From the NCBI GenBank assembly GCA_907163375.1, contig CAJQUW010015394.1:124001-188000 (forward strand): 64,000 bases of DNA, given 5' to 3'. Within the stretch, counting starts at the first letter, position 1, and every line of letters begins with the position of its first letter. Source of the DNA: Prostheceraeus crozeri. Taxonomy: Eukaryota > Platyhelminthes > Polycladida > Euryleptidae. The translations under genes were made by a program, and so were the position numbers. The notes beneath the pieces are model-generated. The model was not told where the DNA came from. It made no database searches and worked only from the letters and a program-made list of their open reading frames with translations. Positions 20,760-32,463 of this stretch are shown piece by piece.

Positions 20760-22690
20760 GGTGAATAAATCACATTACTTGTATATGCATAGGCACCGTT
20801 CAACAGCAGCAAAATAATTGTGCTTGATAATGGGCATGGTTTTATTCAAATATATCGTCATGACGCATACAAATCAGCTGAAAGTTGTCCCTCGTACGTT
20901 CTTCTCAGAGACAAAGCAATCGAATAATGTCGTCATCATGATTTTTTCTCCTATGCAGATGGTGAAGGGTCAGTACGAGCGTAATTTTCACGCAAAATTT
21001 TCTATTTTATTATCTTATTTCTATTTATCTTATCGATATATAGGCCTAATTGGATATATTCATTGGATATTTGATCTTTACGGGGATTCTGTAAACAAAT
21101 TATTCCTGATAATGGATGAAATGACAGTTATTCAGGTCTGTTCCCATTTTTCAACTGAGGATGCCACTCAATATTCAATCATTCTATTTACATTGTTTTT
21201 GCAAAAAGCAGCATTAGTTAATTATTGCAGGTGCTTTGCCAGTGGTGTGTTTAAAATGATGTTTAATTAATGAATGCCTGTCGAAATTCACTAAATTGCT
21301 AACTACAAATCTCAAATTTACCCATGCAGGTATGCCTCAACCTTAAATAGAGAGTAGCGTCACTGTTGAGAGATGTGAACTAGACTTGCTAATGATTCCT
21401 GATACTGGATAAAATGGCAACTATTCAGGTCTGTTCCCATTATTCAACTGAGGATGCAACTCAATATCTTATTATTCTATTTACAATTCTGGAAAGAGCT
21501 TGCACGTTTTTTATAATCACTCATACTTAATTGGTCTCTATCTCTCTCTCTGAATCCTTGCTCACATCACGCTTTTGAAGTTATCAAGCATACTTGAAAC
21601 TAGAAGCTCATTTGCAACATGATATTAGAATACTACTATCCTGCAACTTTTTGTCAGAGGTCATGTGTAAGAAATCACAGTGCTTCGATCGATCAATATG
21701 TTGAAGACATCTGTAGCCTTTGTAATAAATGTATGTAGAATGAAAGCGTGGTATCGTAAACCGAAAGTGTATTTCACCAGAAGTCACGTACAGAAAATAA
21801 AATTGTGCGCGTGTTTTCGACAACTGTAGGACATCATGAATAGAAATCAAGTGTGGTAAGGCAAATGGCATGCATCACCCTAAACAATAGCACATTATGT
21901 AACTGCATAAAATAAGCATGAATGTAAATAAACGAACCATCACCGAAAGTAAATAAAGAGTGTATCAGCTGTTACCATGCAAGGAAAAATAAGTACAATG
22001 TGATAGTATCGTAAAATGATAACAGAAAAGAAAACAAAGAATATATCAGATCAGATCATCAGTCAACACAATAAACCAATATTTTAAAGTACATCTGGAA
22101 ATATTTTATGAATATTTCAAAAAACTGCCAACAAATACTACAAGGCCTTACATGTTTAGACCCAAAGACCTATTAAACAACTTAGTTCAGATTTCGATCT
22201 TGCAAGAAATAATGAAGTTTTCCATACTGTTATATCAATAATTTGAATTATTTTATGAACAAAAACAACAAGAAATGTTCATCAACATCTAAATACATAA
22301 TGGAATAGCAATTTATTCACCACTATTTGACGCATTGACAAAAAATTCAAAATGGAAAATGCAATTATAGGCAGTCAGGACCAATGAAGTCGAACTCTTT
22401 CACTTCCTCTATCAGATGAAAAGCTTCCAACCTACTCTTCATGGATCCAATCATCGCAACTGGTACATTATCATATATCTAATGCGTCGTCTTTATTACC
22501 GACTGAAAAATCAAGCATATTGTTTTTTCGTCTTTGGTAGTGTATATTTCGATCGAGATACTTGATGAACGCTCTTGCTTTTCTGATTGAGAGTAGATTG
22601 CGTCATATTAAATTGTGCTGTAGCTTAAACGTGAAGCCTACCGGGCTTAGTCAAGCCTGCATCTGTTGGATCAATGAGGTTCTCATTCAA
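20760..22690. other. intronic sequence with a short duplicated block
   Basis: No gene recognised. A 150-codon frame at 20818-21270 has no domain and overlaps the first copy of the duplicated block at 21102-21195. Confidence 0.4.
21102..21489 (+). repeat. direct duplication of about 95 bases
   Basis: 21102-21195 and 21395-21489 share the same order of words, from attcctgata through aggtctgttcccat, tcaactgaggatgc and attctatttaca, with about 85-90 percent identity. The copies lie about 290 bases apart. Could be a local segmental duplication or remnants of one mobile element. Confidence 0.75.
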
Positions 22691-22693
22691 AAA

Positions 22694-23001
22694 TTAGGTG
22701 GACGCAGACTGATGCGTCGGCGAGCCATTTTCAATAGATGGTGAAGGCACAGGCATCATTTCACCATAGTGGTATGGATCTAGCGAAGAAACCTTCATGC
22801 TGATGCCATTCTGATCAACTCGCTTGTAATTCAGGTATCGGTCATGAAACATCAACGGTGAGACTTCAGATGAACAAAGATTGGTGAGATAGTTTCTTTT
22901 TGAGTTGTGACAATCATATCACATTTAAAAGGATAATTTACCAAATAGTGGAAATTATAGTCAAACAGATTAACGCAGTAAGCATATCGTTCGTATCCCA
23001 C
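22694..23001 (-). pseudogene. possible terminal exon of an unidentified gene, in two frames
   Basis: After a possible acceptor (gcatttgcaaag) the minus strand reads VGYERYAYCVNLFDYNFHYL and continues to FKCDMIVTTQKETISPIFVH before a stop at 22852. An overlapping frame reads SPLMFHDRYLNYKRVDQNG and on through SSLDPYHYGEMMPVPSP to a TAA at 22694. Both look like real protein and could be one exon disrupted by an indel near 22860-22880. No family was recognised and no upstream exon was found, so a decayed retroelement piece remains possible. Confidence 0.35.
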
Positions 23002-24083
23002 CTTTGCAAATGCAACCACACATAAAACAAGCAAATGAACGCGTGCATGTAAAATGAAATTAGAATAAAAATCAACACTAATCCTGAATTTCGGTAAAAA
23101 ATTATCTAGTTCAGCACGAAAATAAAAACTTGTTAATTTTTGCGCTCACACCTCTTTTATATGAGCGTCATTAAATATTACATGAGCATATTTTAATGTG
23201 ACTTAGAGGAAATAGGCGGCCACACTTACTATGACTGAACTTACTAATTTTCAGTAAATGATTTGCTAGTTGAGCATGCCATTAGGCCTATATGTTTTTT
23301 CCGCTATTGAAAATGAATGAAAGAAATCAAAATTAGCAAAATTTTTTGTGTGAAAGATACATATAATATTAAAAATCTTCTCATTATCAAGTTTTGGAAA
23401 AACATTAAACTAGTTTTGCAATTTTCTAGTTTAATATGTTGATTCATAAATTCTGATCTATCTGTAATTTGATATCAATATTGGTAAATTGAATTTTCAT
23501 GTGCATAGATGTTTCAGTTCACATGCAGTTACTCATATATGCATGGAGTAAGAACTTGTGGTATCTGGACCACCTTGTATACTTCTGAGGGGTGAACAAA
23601 TCCTTTGTTGGATTTTGAGCTTATAGGCACGCATCCTCAAACCACTGTCGCATTGTAGTCATCATAATAAACTAATTTGTAGTGCTAGAAGCCACAATTG
23701 ATAAGGCTTTTTGCTTGTGCACAATTAAGGCTTTTATTTGGATAATTGCATATATTTCTAAGTAATAGGGATCGTGTGTAAGGTAAATGTCAGTAAGCCC
23801 ACATGTAGATTGAGAGGTCATAATAATAATAATAAGCGTTTATTTTCAAATAATGATAATTGATAATACAAATCAAGAGAGGCAAGGCAGTAAAGTGAAA
23901 GACAAGTTATGACGTGAACGTACTGAAGAGCAGATGACGTGGTGCGCAATCTGTTAAATAATGACGTACAGTAAGGTACAAAAGAAGCTAAGCGCCGATG
24001 AGTATGCGAAGGTGGTATAGCAAAGTGACCAGAACGTTGTAGCGTCGAAGGGAAGAGAAAGTGGAGAAGATTATTTGGATTCT

Positions 24084-26153
24084 TCATGTTGTGGAAAGTT
24101 TTAACAGCACGATGGTCGCGACGAATGCATAAAGGTGTAAAGTTACCACAGGATTAATCCTTTCCACAGATAAGGCGATATACTCTTCTCCTGACTCTTT
24201 CCAATCTTTCGCTGTCTGTTCGATTAAGACCGACGAAAAGAGGAGAGTTATATTCCAATACACTCTGTATATATACGAGTATAGATGGTAGATGTGAATA
24301 ATGTCATCTTTGCGAAGAAACTCTCGCAGTCGACGTATCACATAAAGACGGCTGCTGGCCTTTCTACAGATATTGTTGACATGACTATCCCATTTCAGCG
24401 ACTCTGAGAAAGTAACCCCCAGAATCATTAACTCTGGAAGCGTTTTAACGACAGTAATATCATCATGAGTTCTTGTCTTCTTTGAGATAACAGTTGTTTT
24501 TGTTTTGTCGTGATTAAGGCTTAGACCATGCTCATTACACCATTTCGATATGTGCTCAATCTCCGAAGCTAGCAGCTCATTGATCAGCGAACCTGAGCGA
24601 TACGGTTGCAAGATGATAGCGTAATCTGCAAATTTGACCATGCACGTGTCTTCACCCAGCGGTATACAAGAGATCCCATATGAGAGGCAAAGAGATAAGG
24701 TGAAATGGTGGAACCTTGCGGAACACCTGAAGTAACATCCGCATAGTCGCTGAAACAGTTCTGGATCTTCACTCTTTGTTTACGGTCACTCAGAAAACTT
24801 ATGCACCATCTGATGAACACTTTTGGCAAATCATGCTCCATTAAAGACGCTATCAGAGACGAGTGTGACAAACGATCGAAAGCTTTTGAGATATCCAAAG
24901 ATGTAAGAAGGATACCATCAATATTCAACTGAACTGCAATGAAATCGTGAATTCGAATATGGGACAGCAACGTAGATGATCCAGGGCGGAATCCAAATTG
25001 GTTGTTACCGTAAGTATATAACAGACTCTCTTTGACAGACTTCAGAACAAGCTTCTCAAATATTCTTATGATTATATGCTATATGATATATTATATTCTT
25101 ATGATATTATTATTCTTATGAGTTTTTATGTCGGTTCGCCATCGTTCTTTTGCCAATTCTATCATTCGTCTAATTTTGCATTTCAGATGATTCAAAATTA
25201 CCCGAGTAAAATACATCGTACTTTTGTTTGATCAAAATCTTGATTTGGGGAGTAAGCCACGGTTTATCATTCACAGTCATTTGAACAAACGAAAATGGTA
25301 ACGATGTCATAGCTCTACAGACAACATCATAGAATTCGCTACATTTTTCATCCAATGTACTTTGAAATCTATAGAAATGATGCCATGGATATGAATCTAT
25401 GATGGCGATTGAATGATCAATGTTGCTTTTACGGAAGTCATACACTTTATGAATAGACGAACACGCACTGAAAAGTTGTTGGATGGGTTGTAAATACACA
25501 GTATTGTGGTCAGCTTTTCCGAAGTTGGGTCCGACGACCGGTGTATGAAATTCATCTGCCATATTTCAATCAATGAGAATCTTATCGAGAATTGCATCTT
25601 TCCTAATCGGCGAATTTCCAATTTCTTTCAGCCCCATAACTTCAAAAAGAGGAGAACATGGCAATTGATTTAAATCACCAACAATTATCAATCTATGTAA
25701 AGGCAAATCACGAGAAATTTCATCAAATGAAGATACAACATACTCGAAAATGTTTTCGTAATCCATAACACGAAGATTTGGAGGAACGTACATCAGAAGA
25801 ATAACTAAATTATTAGTCGGCAGGTTCAGCCAGAAAGATTCTATGCATTGCGGGCGATTAGGTAAATTTAGAATATTACTACGAATTCCGCTTCTGACAA
25901 AAAGGCAAACTCCACCGCCACGTCTACCGTCAAGACGGTCACAACGGTATGGGCTGCCATAATGCGCGATAAATAGCTCGTCATTCGAAATGTCCTCGGT
26001 TAGCCACGACTCACATAATGCTATTATACTTGGTAGTATAGAACAAGAGAAATGTATAAGTTCGTCAAATTTAGGTCTCAGGGACTGAACATTAGACAAA
26101 AATATCGAATGAAGGTCACTGGGTTTTTCTTTTGATGTTGCAGGTAAAATCAT
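24084..26153 (-). pseudogene. LINE ORF2: AP endonuclease and reverse transcriptase, broken
   Basis: The endonuclease portion (26153-25566) keeps SIIALCESWLTEDISN, GRRGGGVCLFVRSGI and IIVGDLNQLP, matching catalytic blocks of apurinic-type nucleases. The linker (25562-25170) has DKPWLTPQIKILIKQKY. RT blocks follow: LTSLDISKAFDRLSHSSL, SGVPQGSTISPYLF, then in another frame VKFADYAIILQ, where the second Asp of the FADD box is Tyr, and LSLNHDKTKTTVISKK. About four frame changes, a gap of RT sequence around 25000-25160, and the FADD change show it is long dead. Confidence 0.75.
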
Positions 26154-26292
26154 TGGTGAAAATTCTTTATGGAATTGCGTAAAACAATCTTTCCCTTATA
26201 CAGGACCACACCCAAACCACTAGCTTTCCTTTCTCGTAATTGTTCCAGCAATTCTTTATGCTTCAGGACTTGAAGCTGAGTACGATCTGGGT

Positions 26293-27050
26293 TTATATCG
26301 CTTTGTAATTCGGATGTTTATGCAAAGTGGAAGATTTCTTCAAAATTTTGATTTTGTCCTCTATATTTTGAAACTTTACAGACAGAAGTCTTTGACCAGA
26401 CACATTAGGCTTCCCAAATCTACGAACGTGGGAGAGCTCAAGAACCTCTAATTCAAGAGTATCAAAAATTTCTTTGAATTTTTGCTTGTCTGACTGAATT
26501 CTATCATTCACTGATCCAGCATTGGACTCTGGTAGACATGAAATTACTACATTATTCTCTTTCTGACGCCTCAATTCTAATTCATTAATAACTTCATCTG
26601 ACGTGTTATCAGGTTGTGCTTCAGGTCCTCATGCTCCTTTAACAACTTATTATATTTAGACTGCAAGTCATCCAATTTTGTGATCAGAAGATTGACCTTT
26701 TTCTCGATTGTTGGATGGAGAAGGTCATAGATTTTTGTCTCCAGCCTTTCAGAATTGACACTTGGACTAAGGCTCCTTTTCTTTAAAGTAATGAACGCGT
26801 CAATGAGATCTTGCTTAGTCAGACTGTTTTTCCTGGCTTTCAGATCTGATTCGTCAAGCAGAAGAATTTCGTCAACAGATGTAGCTGGCAATACGTCAGT
26901 AAAGTCTATGACTAAATGACTAATTCTTTCCCTTAAAACGTAACAACGATGAAAGATAGAGACAGTGTGACGCAGCTGATGGCCGCACGAGACACGTGAC
27001 CAAAAAATCGATAAATCAAATTTCGACGGAAAGGACAGGTGTAGATTCAC
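26293..27050 (-). pseudogene. LINE ORF1 (coiled coil plus RRM-like domain)
   Basis: The 157-codon frame (27050-26577) ends in heptads (KKVNLLITKLDDLQSKYNKL), a coiled coil for trimer formation. A second frame (26574-26293) carries NNVVISCLPESNAG and LLSVKFQNIEDKIKILK, the first and last strands of the RRM-like domain seen in L1- and CR1-type ORF1 proteins. The pieces are separated by an in-frame stop (or a shift) near 26577, so the protein is broken. Its normal role is to coat the LINE RNA and act as a chaperone. Confidence 0.6.
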
Positions 27051-27086
27051 TTCCTGATAGCAGCTGATTGTAGAAGATATTAATAG

Positions 27087-27799
27087 CAGTGGCGGCTTTA
27101 GCGATCATGCCCTTCATGCTCAGCATGACGAAGTATTTTGTCTAATTTTCCTCCACACAAATCAACGATGTCAACCACAAGAAAGGGAAAGTTTTGAATC
27201 AACAAAAAAACTTCCAACATCATTTTCAAGCTTTGACAACATTTGATTACTATGTCAGATCATGTTGCTGTGACATTAAGGTTATACTCAATTAAGATTT
27301 ATCAAGTAGCTTGTTATCAAGTAACTTGTTCTAAAAAATTCAGGGGAACGCAAGTCAATTCGAGCATACCTCATTTGTTATTGGCCGGATCATCTGACGG
27401 GAGAACAATAGCAAAATCTGCGGATGACGATTTTCATATTCCATCTCATGCCGTGGACGGGAAGTACAAATGATACGTATAGCTCGTTTCAACCAACTAA
27501 CGGTAGCTGATTGGACGGCAATCTGCTGATTTTATCGGTGTAGTGAGATCATGAGATGTCTCGAGTCTCAGTTGTTTACGACATCAGCTGTGAAAGGGCA
27601 AATGCAAATGGAATGAGATTAAAATTTTGTTCATCGAATTCGTAACTGTTTCTTAAGTAGTATGATATTAAGCTACATTATGCTACATCAGTTGCATGGT
27701 TAAAAATCCTCGTATGATAGCTGTCACACACTCTTTTTTCCTCATGATGCGAAAAAATTGATGAGCATGACCTAACAGAAATCCATAGAGCCGCCACTG
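27087..27799. mobile_element. non-autonomous hAT element, 713 bp, inside the LINE
   Basis: Ends CAGTGGCGGCT and AGCCGCCACTG are perfect inverted repeats flanked by the 8-bp duplication attaatag (27079-27086 and 27800-27807). No transposase frame. It interrupts the 5-prime region of the LINE and is therefore the younger of the two. Confidence 0.92.
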
Positions 27800-28110
27800 A
27801 TTAATAGCACTGCTGGATAATTGCACACAACGCGAAGTATTGCCAAAAAGGCTGAGATGACAGGGTATTCCAAATTTCTGTGATGCCGATGAAGACCGAC
27901 GATGATTGATAAAAGTGAGCGAATAACACTATCGGAGAGAAGACCGCTAAGAACGCGATTTTTAGTCAAACCACTGAGAACCAATACACACGGATATCAC
28001 AATGGGATCGAGCAGTCCAAGACGAAGCGATAGACACCAAATTAAGGCAGCAAAAACCGGCAAACCTCCACAAAACCAACAAAACTAATTATAGGACAGA
28101 GACGAGCTTG

Positions 28111-28373
28111 CACACGACCGCACATGAGATGTATGAGTCTCATACATGAGACAATGGTGTAACCCTGGCTTGTTATATGTCTGTACTCGTACAATATCAT
28201 AAATGCAGTTGAATTCAATTCATTTATGTCCTTTTTACATTATACATTATCATTGCAGGAGCATTGACGATTAGCCAAATGTCAAATGCTTATATTATCA
28301 CTAAAGGTAATAAGCAATTGTAATGCCGAATTGCTCAAAACCTCAGCATATTTGAAACGTATTCAATACTCAC
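28111..28373. other. between LINE and the penultimate host exon
   Basis: AT-rich, no recognised feature. The true 5-prime boundary of the LINE is somewhere near the left edge. Confidence 0.3.
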
Positions 28374-28471
28374 ATGTACATGCCAGGAAACTTCTCCAAC
28401 GCAGGCAAATGGAGCACCTCAGGCTCACACACTTCAAACTCAGATCGCTTGCATGAACAGGCTTTACTCGG
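28374..28471 (-). CDS. penultimate exon of the unidentified gene
   Basis: A 98-nt exon with a good acceptor (ccttcattttag) and donor (ACAT/GTGAGT). It enters in phase 0, leaves in phase 2, and is open throughout. It holds a small cysteine cluster (SKACSCKRSEFEVCEPEV) and the segment LPALEKFPGMY. The last two bases join the single leading base of the terminal exon to make an Ile codon. Confidence 0.6.
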
Positions 28472-28638
28472 CTAAAATGAAGGAAAATAAAAAGTCAGTC
28501 TATCAACAAAATCGCACTTCATAATCTTTTCGAAGACCTTTTCCTAGAAATGCTCTATATTTATTTTACTATTTAAGTTATTAAGTAGTATATTTCTTTC
28601 ATTTCTAGGAAGCAGGAAATTTTTGTGAATCTGGAAGC

Positions 28639-28997
28639 AAAATCAACCGAGTTAACTTTCACCTGGTCTTTTCAAGGCTGACCCAGGAAGTGACAATTCT
28701 CTCGACATTACAAAATTGCGGTGAAACAGTGATGACAATTCAAATCACCATGGCAGAGCCAACTGTAACACAAAATCTTTCTGGCTACACAGAATTGGCT
28801 TGTAGAACCTGATGTACATAGCCTCTAACACGGACAACATGACACTCGATCGTGCACGAGTGACGACACTAAAATTAGCACGCTGATCCGAGTCACGTGA
28901 CTGTGAACAGCTGACAATGTGCCTCGTTACTGCTGTCACAGCTTTACAGTTCTTACCTGCAGCAAACCATGCAGGAACATGCTCACAGATGCGAGTT
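28639..28997 (-). repeat. left arm of the PLE D inverted repeat
   Basis: Exact reverse complement of 29448-29806 as read. It joins the spacer at a (ggttt/tggtgag) low-complexity patch (28998-29035), which may mark the template-switch point. Confidence 0.9.
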
Positions 28998-29025
28998 AGG
29001 TTTGGTTTGGTGAGTTTGGTTAGTT

Positions 29026-29700
29026 TTGGTGAGGACCCTGTTCTTACGTGCTTTGCGCATATGTTCTCCTGAATTTTTGGATAACGAATTTTTGTTTCTT
29101 GTTGAAGTATTGAAAAGGAACGGTTATCCGCAGGATTTTATAGATTTTCACAAAATTGTCAAACTACCCTCTACACCTTGTGACGTATTTGAGGGTCCTG
29201 AAAAGAAGTCTGTCTACCTGAGACTACCATTTTATGGTGATTCTGTGTCCTCAAGAATCAAGAAGGAAGTGTACAGTGCCTTTTCCTGTCTTCCCGTTGT
29301 GAAACCTATTGTGATTTTTTCTACAAGGAGTATACCTGTAGCATCCCCTAAGGATCGGTTGCCAGCGTCTGAGTGTTCTAATGTGATTTACAAGTATGTT
29401 TGTAATTGTGGAGTCAGTTACATCGGTAGAACTCGCAGGCGTCTGGCAACTCGCATCTGTGAGCATGTTCCTGCATGGTTTGCTGCAGGTAAGAACTGTA
29501 AAGCTGTGACAGCAGTAACGAGGCACATTGTCAGCTGTTCACAGTCACGTGACTCGGATCAGCGTGCTAATTTTAGTGTCGTCACTCGTGCACGATCGAG
29601 TGTCATGTTGTCCGTGTTAGAGGCTATGTACATCAGGTTCTACAAGCCAATTCTGTGTAGCCAGAAAGATTTTGTGTTACAGTTGGCTCTGCCATGGTGA
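29026..29700 (+). CDS. PLE D C-terminal protein with GIY-YIG endonuclease domain
   Basis: An intact 224-codon frame that begins inside the element body. It starts with a region typical of the RT-endonuclease linker (FLVEVLKRNGYPQDFIDFHK), then KSVYLRLPFYGDSVSSRIKK. The nuclease core is VIYKYVCNCGVSYIGRTRRR (near residues 118-138) with the basic ATRICEHVP helix after it, and the frame ends in LALPW. The RT half is missing because of 5-prime truncation. The last 64 residues are encoded a second time in the inverted arm. The first codon shown need not be a real start. Confidence 0.7.
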   Translation: MVRTLFLRALRICSPEFLDNEFLFLVEVLKRNGYPQDFIDFHKIVKLPSTPCDVFEGPEKKSVYLRLPFYGDSVSSRIKKEVYSAFSCLPVVKPIVIFSTRSIPVASPKDRLPASECSNVIYKYVCNCGVSYIGRTRRRLATRICEHVPAWFAAGKNCKAVTAVTRHIVSCSQSRDSDQRANFSVVTRARSSVMLSVLEAMYIRFYKPILCSQKDFVLQLALPW

Positions 29701-29806
29701 TTTGAATTGTCATCACTGTTTCACCGCAATTTTGTAATGTCGAGAGAATTGTCACTTCCTGGGTCAGCCTTGAAAAGACCAGGTGAAAGTTAACTCGGTT
29801 GATTTT
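29448..29806 (+). repeat. right arm of the PLE D inverted repeat
   Basis: Covers the end of the GIY-YIG frame and 3-prime UTR. Near 29763-29805 a hammerhead-like arrangement is present: TCAGCC pairing with GGTTGA around TTGAAAA, a short stem, GAAA, GTTAAC and TC. Its core departs from consensus at two bases. Confidence 0.88.
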
Positions 29807-29883
29807 ATTTTAACTTTAATTTTGACTTCAATAGATGACTTCGCTGCAATTGGCTTTAACTTTTCTCTACGAATCTGGAAGCA

Positions 29884-31140
29884 TTCCGGTCGCTGTGCTT
29901 TTTACTTGACGACAAACCACAAGACTGCCCACAGAATTAGATTGTGTAATCGTACCACTTTGCTAAAAGTGCAAACTGATTCAAACAGATGGCACATGCA
30001 GGAACTTAATAAGTGGGCAAAAAGAAATTTTTAATACCTTTCAGAGATAGGAAAAATAGTCGTGCGTCGCTTGCGGATTGCTCTGAATTCCTTTAAAATG
30101 CTCCAATCGCCACGACTCTCTCAGATTCGAAGAATTCAGTTCATTACGCAAAAGATTTCTCGATAATGTTGGGCCCTCCGATCATTTTAAAAAAAGTTAG
30201 CAGGCGCATGAAGAAACGTTCACAAACTTCACTGTAGAACTTGACATCGTCTGTCTCATTTGCTGTGTGATCCGGTTGATAGCAGTCACTGAAACTTCAG
30301 ACAATTTGGCGTGTTTAATGTTGAACTGGTCGCTCATTGTTCGATTGCTATGTATGGTGTTATGTCAGCAGATTGTGCCATTTCATTAACGATACATGTT
30401 CCAATGCTTCATTTCTAGTCAGACAGAACAAGAGACGAGCTGTCTAATTCTGTGAGGCTGCCGCTAAACTGTGCATAGATGAGTTTTTGGGCTGGGATTG
30501 ATTTCGTACTTTTCTAACCTTCGTACCACAAAATTTATTACCAACCAATAACCTTTATATTTTCGATAGGGTTATTTTCTGTTCTGACGAAAGCTGCAAG
30601 CATAGCAGTGGTAGATAATAGGCTTTTTTAAAACTAAATCTCTCACTAAATAAGCTTCAGACACTCACTACTCGTAAAAAGATAGTGATTGCAAAGACCA
30701 AGTGTGCGTGTCGCGACAATCTCTCATGCTATAATGGATCTCATTTTGATAGGAAGTATTAAATCCTATATAACCCTAGGCAGTATGAAATCATTTTCTA
30801 CTCGGCACAAAAGCTAATAGCGCACTCGATCAGATCTTGCATTTGAGATCAAGAGAGCACATGAAAATCCAGTTCCATGATTACAAAATAGTTCAAATCT
30901 AAAATTCAATTTCGTTTCTTCTGTCACAAAATTAGAAGCAAAAAGACAAAAGGCTAAGCACATTCATGTTTCCATGATTTTTGATAAGACATTCAAGTGA
31001 GAATATGACAAGCAAGCAGCTTTCATGGTTGTGACGTCAGAGGTAGCTGTTAATAATTTATCTTGAATTTTTCATATGAATAGTTAAAATACCATACAGA
31101 ATCAGATAAATTGTAGGCCTATTGAATAATAGCAAGCAAA
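29884..31140. other. intronic sequence without recognised features
   Basis: AT-rich; no exon, repeat or transposon recognised. Confidence 0.4.
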
Positions 31141-31190
31141 AGTTACAGCGTTTCGAGTGCTGCTACAACAACAACCTTGATCAGGTGAAC
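31141..31190 (-). repeat. possible relic of a PLE terminus
   Basis: Minus strand reads CTGATCA, a GTTGTTGTTGTAGCAGCAC linker, then GAAACGCTGTAAC, a layout seen at the ends of some PLEs. No duplication or body was found. Confidence 0.3.
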
Positions 31191-31481
31191 AGAAAAATCT
31201 AATTATTATAACAGTAATTCGGAGAGCGGCAAATAACAGAAAAAATATGTCACTTTTAATGCATAAATTTTAATGAAATCAGATAGGTCATCCAAGCTTT
31301 TCTGCAGGAACATCTTACCGCCACCAGGGAAACAATCTAACTGAGAGACATGCACAAAAATTTCTACCTATGCAAGATGTTCCAAATTATCGAGCTATTC
31401 TATGAAAAAACTAAATTTACGGCAAACAGATATATGGTAATAACACATTGATATGTAGAAGTGGAAGTAAAGAAAGAAGCA

Positions 31482-32100
31482 CTAGAAAACAAATAGAAAA
31501 GGTGAAGAGCGTGACTGAGAAAGTTGTTGATTCAAAATTAGAGACTTATTCTTTTTGACGAGGACCTCATCAATGCGCACAAAAGAAGTCATATAAAGGA
31601 TGACATTGTCCATGCGCCGTCTTATGCAGCCATAGCCATCACATTCAAGTAGGTCAAAGACAGGACCTGGTTTTGACACATGTTCTGAATCAAAAAGCCT
31701 AGCTAAATGATACTGATGTGTAAGTGTGTCGGTGATAGCTGCCTTGCCTTGAGAAAGGGTCTGGACCCGAAACGTCGGCTGTATATATATATTTTTATTT
31801 GTAGCTACTTGCTGGCATTAAAATTACCCGGGAAAGAAAACAGATATTTTTCACATTATTGATACTGATGTGTACCCATCTGCCCGACACAACTTAATAA
31901 TATCGAGTGTGTCAGAGCAGCCAGCCTCCTTGTCGTCATCATCAATGAGAAACTTAAGAATAGTCTTCCCACATCAACGCAGTAGTGAAGTCTTCCTCAC
32001 GAAAAATGTATGAAAATGTAGCTCCCGTATGTCCAACTGCAATTTATTTGAATGTCCTAACACTCGACGCTTAGACTCCGGAGCCCGTCTGTTTTTGAAA
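31482..32100 (-). pseudogene. unidentified decayed coding-like stretch
   Basis: Short minus-strand frames look protein-like (GHTGATFSYIFREEDFTTAL; GPVFDLLECDGYGCIRRRM) but change frame at least twice and have no clear splice sites. A solo PLE terminus interrupts them. Not recognised; possibly a piece of an old gene or transposase. Confidence 0.25.
31723..31859 (+). mobile_element. solo PLE terminus, 137 bp, with 15-bp target duplication
   Basis: Exactly flanked by two copies of tgatactgatgtgta (31708-31722 and 31860-31874). Inside is a hammerhead-like block: cttgaga, GGGTC pairing with GACCC, then GAAACGTC, followed by a short TA run. There is no coding sequence. It interrupts a stretch on the minus strand that has some coding character (31482-32100, several frames), possibly an old gene fragment. 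Confidence 0.75.
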
Positions 32101-32463
32101 GCTGCAAGCCAGGAAGATCATATTTTGCATTCTCTCATTCCAACAAAGTAGCCGCTTCATCCTGCCAGTAAACTTCTTCAAATCAATATTTCTCATCCTT
32201 CATACCTTTCATCACTGCAAAAATAAATAATTGCCACGTTGACTGATCGGATACGAGTTCATCACCTACACTTAGAGCTGCACTGCAATGAGACTGATCA
32301 ACACCATGTTTAATTCGCACTCAATTTATATGTACCTCCACTACTAAAATGAATGATTTTCATTATTTCAAATAAATATCCTACTGACTTACAACTGGAC
32401 GTAGAGGCACATGATATTTTGCTAATATTTGCTGGCCACTGCGGAGCTGCAGTTCAAAAGTTA

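Larger units (their letters stand above)
23821..28110 (-). mobile_element. CR1/L2-like LINE, degenerate, split by a hAT element
   Basis: Minus-strand non-LTR retrotransposon. It ends at 23821 in a (TTA)n tail, common in this group. In order from 5-prime: a non-coding leader (from roughly 28110, boundary uncertain), ORF1 (27050-26293), an AP-type endonuclease (26153-25566) and RT (about 25562-24084). A 713-bp hAT sits between leader and ORF1. Several frame changes break both ORFs. DKPWLTPQIKILI ahead of the RT and the tail suggest CR1/L2-type rather than L1 or RTE. Confidence 0.8.
28640..29870 (+). mobile_element. Penelope-like element D: fold-back insertion with identical 359-bp arms
   Basis: 28639-28997 is the reverse complement of 29448-29806 with no mismatch that I could find. 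A 450-base spacer separates them. The 13-bp direct repeat gaatctggaagca lies immediately outside the insertion (28627-28639 and 29871-29883), so this is one insertion event of about 1.23 kb. The right half is the 3-prime portion of a PLE with a GIY-YIG domain; the left arm is an inverted copy of its end. The RT is absent. Identical arms imply a recent insertion or gene conversion. Confidence 0.88.

Noticed and set aside
20818-21270. A 150-codon gene on the plus strand
   Set aside because: No domain or splice context, and part of it is a repeated non-coding block.
28627-29883. Palindrome as a pure assembly error
   Set aside because: The 13-bp direct duplication at both outer edges is expected from a real insertion, although long reads would settle it.
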